64,000 nucleotides of DNA from Archegozetes longisetosus (Eukaryota; Arthropoda; Arachnida; Sarcoptiformes; Trhypochthoniidae). A program made the position numbers and the translations under genes. The first letter of the stretch is position 1. Each line of letters begins with the position of its first letter. The DNA lies in NCBI GenBank assembly GCA_018873245.2, contig JAEMBT020000004.1:3830573-3894572 (forward strand). Reading direction: 5' to 3'. Below are positions 58,501 through 64,000 of this stretch, piece by piece. The notes beneath the pieces are model-generated. The model did no database searches, was not told where the DNA came from, and saw only the letters and a program-made list of their open reading frames with translations.

Positions 58501-58765
58501 GGTTCCTTATATGTCGTATTGAGTGATTACATTGAGCTGACATATACTCGTTCGAGTATTGAGGCCAAATTTATCAAATTATTTAGAACTAGAGTCTATG
58601 ATAAAAACATTGTATAATGAACAAAACACTTACCTTAATTATTTCTCGTGGAATCGATATTGTGTTTGAAAATCTAAAAGCAGTCTTATTGATTGAACTG
58701 TAGGAACAATTGAAAAGATTCATTCTTATCAGCAATTTTGGCAATCCAAATACTTTCGATGCCAT
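55524..58765 (-). CDS. TMEM53/DUF829 alpha/beta-hydrolase-like protein
   Basis: The exons in coding order are 58765-58634, 57224-56831 and 55918-55524. Joined, they give 306 residues. The phases agree (phase 0 intron of 1409 bases, then phase 1 intron of 912 bases) and the donors are GTAAGT and GTAGAT. Motifs of the family: PLLILFAWLFAKDRHLDKY 72-90; GFDVLTV 98-104; the nucleophile region HAFSVGAY 142-149 with S145; VYDSAM 178-183; LLSRNDEVANY with D249; and SPHVSHFFKYPQEY with H281 and H284. Vertebrate TMEM53 sits in the nuclear envelope; invertebrate members are uncharacterised hydrolase-like proteins. Exon 1 adds 44 residues rich in Arg, Ser and hydrophobics with almost no acids, which could be a mitochondrial targeting sequence. 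The central hydrophobic segment of vertebrate TMEM53 is not obvious here. A MITE lies in intron 2 close to the donor. Confidence 0.87.
56629..56815. mobile_element. pogo-like MITE in TMEM53-like intron 2
   Basis: TA at 56627-56628 and 56816-56817 flanks inverted ends CAGTCTATACTGAGTACAG and CAGTCTATCCTGGATATAG. Inside are several CACTATAA repeats in both orientations. It is 187 bp long and non-coding. It ends only 14 bases from the intron's donor GT (56830-56829). Confidence 0.8.
57225..58633 (-). other. First intron of the TMEM53-like gene
   Basis: This 1.4 kb stretch has no recognisable extra exon. A 64-codon minus frame at 57348-57542 starts with ATG but has no good donor in phase with the next exon, so it was left out of the gene model. 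Confidence 0.6.
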
Positions 58766-59974
58766 TGTAACTATGTTTAACTATGTTTAACTAAGTTTCA
58801 ACTAAAATCTAATGATATCTTTCAATTAATATTTCTATCCAACTAAAGGAAACAAAAGTAACCAAATTTATATATTTTGTACATAAAAGACATTGAAACG
58901 ATTGAGTTAAGTAATCCGGATACGTAAAGTTTAAATCCGGTAATTAACAGTAAATAGCATTTGAACAGTAAATCTATTTGATTTAAAAGAAAAATATTTG
59001 AGATTTGAACCACTTTTAGCTATTTTTATAATTGTGGTTCAAATGATAAAATATAATTTTAGTTAAAATGTTGATCTTACCGTTTTTGATACTTCAAAAC
59101 TAATAAAAACACACACAATACGACGATTAAAATTATTAGATACATTCTTAACAAATATAAGTAAATAACGAAAAACTTATCAATCAAGCAGAGAAAGTGT
59201 TAACAACCATAATGAAGAGTAGGCTCGCAAGTGAGCAGTCGGGACACTAAAACACTAAACTTACATCAGCTGTGACTGGCATTGGTGACAAACCTCAGAA
59301 GTAAGTAGATGAGCAAACAACTATATGCATTCCTCAGAATTAGATATCAAATTAATATAATTGAATCTTTAATTATAATCAAAAATAGTGGCGGAAAAGT
59401 TTGGCGAATTATTTCTCATCATATTCTAATTGAGCCTATGATTAAAATGGAAGCCAAAAATAAATAAATTTATAAATGGCATACTAAAGTATCGTATGTT
59501 GTGTAAGAACTAGTTTTATGCACTTGAGGCGATTTTTCTTGTGTCTGAAACAATTACAGAGGGATTGATGAAAAAATACCTTTTTTGACTCAAGCTAAAA
59601 TAAGTGCATTAACTCACACTCATATCTTTTTATAACTAGCCTACAGAATAACTTTCTCCTAAATACTTTTACTCGTACCCATTTATTTCACAAACTTTTT
59701 TCAGCTGATCTTTAAATAACCGAAGCCATTATGAATTCATTCTGAAAAACTTAATCACCAGATCATACCCCCTTATAGTAATATTGAGCTTATTTTATTC
59801 CAATTCATTGATTTATTGATTGATTTTGAAAGTAGAAATTGACAATTTCATGCTCCAGGGGATTAATAGGCCGTAAGATATAGCGACAAAAGGAAATCAA
59901 TTTGAATAGGTCTCACTCTTATAATTATATTTTCACAATTGACAGACAATAGAGAAACTGTTTCCTCAATTATA
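58766..59974. other. Region between divergent TMEM53-like and Ly6-like genes
   Basis: The two genes point away from each other, so both promoters should lie here. A short tandem duplication of CTATGTTTAA occurs at about 58772-58791, next to the TMEM53-like start. No other gene was recognised. Confidence 0.5.
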
Positions 59975-60629
59975 ATGCTTTTTAAATTATACCATTTGAT
60001 TGCCCTATTAGTTTTTTGCATACTTTTTCAAACAGTTTTATGTGAGTGAGTGAGTTATAGACTACTTTAGATTATAATTTATGCTAATATTCTAATTCTG
60101 GCTCAACATTTGCTTCTCTAAATAAAGCCTAATTATTTCCCGAACTTAAAAACTCTTTTCTCAACATGTCTCTTTTGAAAATATCCCGAAAATAGGTCAA
60201 CAAAGAAGAGGAGATCGGAGAAGAGGTTCCAGACCTAGACCTAGAGGAAGAGATCGCGGAAGACAACCACCAGAGCCTGTTGTGGAGCGAACAAACTGTT
60301 ACTTTTGTTACATTGATTTTAGGCTTAATAAGTTTGATGTGAACAATCTATGCTATAATCCTGCACATAATTCCACTGCAGCCGATAACGAGTATCTGAC
60401 TGCGTGTTCGCAACCAACTAAGTATTGTGTGGTGGATATTACTCGAATTGGTGGCGGACTAGCAGTAGTTGACCGAAAGTGTGGTGGTTCGACGTGTAAC
60501 TATTTTTGCATCAATAAAGGCTATGGCGTGGAGATTGAAACTTGTACTCATTGTTGTCAAGGAAAACAGGTTATTAATGCTGATGAGTTAGAAGAAGGGC
60601 AAGAAAAACCTAAATATAAATGTCCTTAA
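59975..60629 (+). CDS. Secreted Ly6/three-finger protein with Arg-rich linker
   Basis: The exons are 59975-60041 and 60196-60629, joined by a 154-base phase-1 intron (donor GTGAGT), giving 166 residues. Residues 1-23 are a signal sequence (MLFKLYHLIALLVFCILFQT...). Residues 24-50 form a very basic linker (QQRRGDRRRGSRPRPRGRDR...), which contains an RGD. Residues 57-147 follow the Ly6/uPAR cysteine pattern: CYFC, then single Cys at NLC, TAC and KYC, then RKCGGSTCNYFC, and finally CTHCC. The usual last CN reads QVIN and an extra Cys-Pro ends the protein; 12 cysteines lie in the domain and tail. No hydrophobic GPI-attachment tail is seen, so the protein should be secreted rather than membrane-anchored. 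Invertebrate Ly6 proteins act in septate junctions, receptor modulation and toxin-like roles; none can be chosen here. The TGT cysteine at the splice join supports the model. Confidence 0.85.
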
Positions 60630-60990
60630 ATTCATATCTCCAACAAAATTGTATTATTTATCAATAAATAGCTGCTATGGTGAATTAAAATTGTAGAATA
60701 AAATGCTCATTTATGTCTAATTACATTGAACACTTTATTAAGTCATCATTTGTTTGTATTCGGTAAATTTACATAAACTTTCCTCAAACCTAACAACAAT
60801 TGGAAGCCATTGTAAGCATCAATTTCTTGAAAATGATCTTCTTAATTTAAGCCACTCATTTGACTTGATAACTTTTACTTAATTTTACTAAAGTATAAAT
60901 GAACTATTCAGTTGTATTTGGTCTATAATTACTACATTGAATATCTTCTATATTATGGTGTGATGGAAATCATCCCCAGGTGATAACGCA
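60630..60990. other. Short gap between convergent Ly6-like and receptor genes
   Basis: About 360 bases between two stop codons on opposite strands. AATAAA-like words near 60663 and 60699 could be the poly-A signals of the Ly6-like gene. Nothing else was seen. Confidence 0.5.
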
Positions 60991-63059
60991 TCACCTGATT
61001 ATCGAGTTTTTGAGTGTATATGAACTTTGCTTTAATTGAAAAATTTTCCTGTCAGTAGTTGAAGGATGCCTATAAATGCGCATTCGAAGTTTTATTTTGA
61101 TAAAGTTGAGGAGAAACACAAAATATTTAGCTACTCGCAAACGCTTCAAATAAAAAATTTCCGATAAAAATACTAGAGAAGCAAAAAATATTGAATAAAC
61201 TGAATAGATAATTAAACTACTAATGTTTTTAATTGATATTGATTCGTATGAATGTAACCTTCCATCGAATGCTTCGTGAATGCATGTCTTGACTTTTGTG
61301 TCGTTAGAACCATCACTATCTCTTAACATTTTTGACAACCAGTTTTCGACGAATCCATTCATTACTATTCTATCGATTCTAGACAAAAAGCAACTAGTGA
61401 ATGAGACGAAAACTTTTTCAAAGTTGATTACATAGAATCGATTTTGATGATCAAAGCCTTGTCGAGTCGTTTGCGAAATCCTAGCGCCAGTGATTGTTGG
61501 AAAAAGCTTTTGTCAGAAATATATAGTTTCCAATTAGTTCTCACTTTACAGTAGGTTGACTTTAAGTTGTGGGCATCGTGGTAGCCTTCAAGTAATGCTA
61601 GTTTACCCCTATATAACAAATCTAACATATCCTCGCTATCATATTGATCTTCATTTTCAATTATAGATAATTTCTTGTTACTTTCAATTCTATTCCAAAT
61701 CTTTATGTTATCGCCCAAAGTGCTTTCCTATGAATTTATAAACTTAAAATTTGATTGAATATTTTACAGAGTTTATTATTAATTTTTTGGTAAGCTCCTC
61801 ATTGAAATGCAATTAAAAATTTGATACACACTTTACGTGACGCAAGCTGTAAACTTTAATAATAATCAGTAAAAAAATCTTATACCCTAAAAAACATTTC
61901 GAGAGCTGTCCCGTAGTAAATAGTGGGTATAATATCAACAGAATCTGCTAATTGGCTTAGTGAATTGATTAGTTTTTCGTCAGCGCCAACTATAATTTCT
62001 GCCCCAATGAACGAATTGAACCAAAGGTATGAATTAATTAAACAGAGAGAAACGAAACTCAAAAGGGCTGTATATGTGTTAAAACGTTTGCATAGAAGAT
62101 ATGCTGTTAAGGAAAGAAATAAATTTTATCAAAATGATTGAGTTGATCGAATCGTCACTTTTGAGAAGGAGATAATTTCAAAAATGGATTGATGTAAAGG
62201 TTTTCTCTTATTTAATAAGCATAACTTACGCTGAAATGAGAAAAGACTAACTAAACTCCAAATTTCATCCAAAATTACTTCAAAACTTAGAAAATGTTTG
62301 TTGACTTTTTTCTGAGTTATATTGGTTGCAACCAAGATGACAAAAGTTGCCATTAACAGCCAGATTATAATAGGATCGATATATTTTAGATAATCAGTTA
62401 CTTGTACGTATGATTCCTTTATAGAGTTAGTCATTATAGTGTACGGGTCATGAAATAAAACTCGAGAAAATTTTATATATCTTGTTCGATCTGAAGTTAT
62501 TTGCAGAGGTGTTATCGAAATATCGCACTCCTGTTTAACGTGAAAAAATATTTATAAGCATTTGAAAAAATATTTATAAGCATTTGAAATAGACCCAAAC
62601 GTTGATTGTTGTAAAAGTGGGTTGTGTTACCATAGATTATTCATATATTATTGCTTAGAAATTGGTTGTTATGCTTAAAATATAACTCAATCAAAAAAGT
62701 TGAACAATCACTATTTTTGAAAATTGAGCTATCAAATAACACAAATTTAAATAATAATGCTCAAACTTTCAAAAGAAGAATAACGTACACCTCTCTGAAG
62801 CATTCCTACCAAGCCATTCCACGAGCCGTTCTTTGATAGAGTCCCATATTCATACCCATCTGATGGCTTCACAATCTTATATCTTTACAAAACAAATTTA
62901 TAAAAGTATTTTTTGGAGTCATTTTAAAAGAGAAGTCAAATTTGATTACTTGATAATATTTAGTTTTTTAAGAATTATCTGGAAAAGTTCCTTTAAAACA
63001 CCATCAAGTTCAATTGTTTGATTATCATAATTACTATTTAAAAGCGTAAAAGGGTGCCA
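60991..63059 (-). CDS. Ionotropic receptor (IR), 5' end missing
   Basis: This is a ligand-gated cation channel of the variant glutamate-receptor (IR) group, usually chemosensory. Exons in coding order: 63059-62950, 62882-62789, 62530-62230, 62103-61886, 61727-61432 and 61378-60991. They join in phase and give 468 residues. In order: S1 lobe (IELDGVLKELFQIILKKLN; NGSWNGLVGMLQRGECDISI; PLQITSDR with R83 in the ligand-binding Arg position); first membrane segment about 121-139; pore loop ending WSLVSLFSFQ (Q168); third segment with INSYLWFNSF in place of the SYTANLAAF motif; S2 lobe with YGTALEMFFREST; last segment about 393-418. Splice sites are good (acceptors TTCTTCCATCAG and TTCCTTAACAG; donors GTAAGT, GTACGT and others). 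Upstream coding exons with the start codon were not resolved; a possible one lies near 63485-63520. Altered pore motifs mark it as a divergent IR rather than a synaptic glutamate receptor. Confidence 0.88.
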
Positions 63060-64000
63060 CTGATGGAAGAATAAAAGCTTTAGAACATTTTCCAAATCAA
63101 ATCGTTTGATTAGGTTTATCTGAAAAACAATTCTTATTTAACTCACGCGAACAGCACAGAAACTAATTTCCATTAGAAAAGTGTGAATTTCTTGATAGGA
63201 TTCTGTATTTAAGTGACAACTTCAATACTATAAACCAAATAAGCTGACAATCTAGTAAGAGGTCTATTATATTTTTGTTGCATGTTGTTTCTATTATTTA
63301 TCGATCATTATTCAATTTACTTAAAAAGTCCATCTCATATGAAGGTACGTTTCACTTCAATTATTTGAGTGTACTGTACTGACCTCGCTGCAATGATTAG
63401 AGACTAGGAAAAATCGGTAACAAATTTTGTGCCTTTTTGAGCAGCTATAACATTATTGTTATAAAAAGCACTTGAAATTCAAATGCACTTACATATTTCT
63501 GCTACTAGGTCAAATTTGTAAAGTACCAAAAAATGAAAGCTTATTTAGCGCACCTCTAATTGGAACGTTTGATGCTTCAACACATAGTAAATAAAGATAA
63601 CTATTTATAAAAGGACAAGCAAACTCCCGATTTTTCCTGTCTCTAGTAGTGATAGTCGTCTAATATTAAAAAAGCCTAACTGACAAAATATGCATAACTT
63701 CGCTAAAGTATATTAGGAAATATGCTCTACATTTCCATTTCATTAGTAAACATATCTCAACTTATAGAATAAAATATTCATCAAAAACATGACTGAAAAT
63801 AAGACTAAAATTTTTATTAATCATAGACTATTTAACAAATTTAAAACCAAATACACAGCATTTACTCAACTATTCATTTTAGCAATACATCTAAAAAACT
63901 TCAACTTTTACTCAAATCATTTAAATAATTTAAAAAACTTCTTTTCTGAATTGAAATCCAAAACGGCTGCAAATAGTTCTCAAGCTTCGTGCTAGATCTG
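63060..64000. other. Unresolved 5' region of the ionotropic receptor
   Basis: The receptor needs at least one more coding exon on the minus strand. A GTAAGT donor at about 63488 follows a short open stretch (LVLYKFDLVAEI), but a stop lies close upstream and no start was found. The 68-codon plus-strand frame at 63789-63995 is not supported. Confidence 0.35.

Overview
The window is animal nuclear DNA and almost certainly arthropod. It is strongly AT-rich, its genes are split by GT-AG introns, and Tc1/mariner-, pogo- and hAT-type DNA elements are common. The gene families also fit an arthropod: a peptide GPCR, a divergent ionotropic receptor, secreted double-knottin peptides and a secreted Ly6-type protein. 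A mite or other chelicerate, or a crustacean, would fit; the sequence alone does not decide. No prokaryotic feature was seen, and no long terminal repeat pair or retroviral gene set was recognised.

Layout. Positions 1-20.2 kb hold no convincing host gene but many DNA transposon fossils: a 0.7 kb foldback at the left edge, a 508 bp element with a perfect 8-bp target duplication, several Tc1/mariner deletion derivatives, a hAT-type element and a tRNA-like repeat. Positions 20.2-37.0 kb are one plus-strand neuropeptide GPCR gene of four coding exons (375 aa). It has a 15.1 kb first intron full of nested inverted-repeat elements, a probable GC-AG second intron, and a (CT)n run against the last acceptor. 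At 41.1 kb lies a small multi-pass membrane protein of unknown family. At 45.8-46.1 kb (minus) is a 101-aa secreted precursor with an amidation and dibasic cleavage site that predicts a peptide ending in PPRFamide; I do not recognise its family. A 1.1 kb foldback and small MITEs surround it.

Positions 50.5-63.1 kb are gene-dense. On the minus strand are L-serine/L-threonine dehydratase (331 aa, three exons), two tandem paralogous double-knottin secreted peptides (101 and 102 aa, two exons each) that share an upstream motif, and a TMEM53/DUF829 alpha/beta-hydrolase-like protein (306 aa, three exons). On the plus strand is a secreted Ly6/three-finger protein with an arginine-rich linker (166 aa, two exons). 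On the minus strand again are the last six exons (468 aa) of an ionotropic receptor whose 5' end was not resolved.

Exon joins were read by hand from splice sites, reading frame and family motifs; there is no transcript evidence. The best candidate for something undescribed is the PPRFamide precursor, followed by the double-knottin pair with its shared promoter motif.
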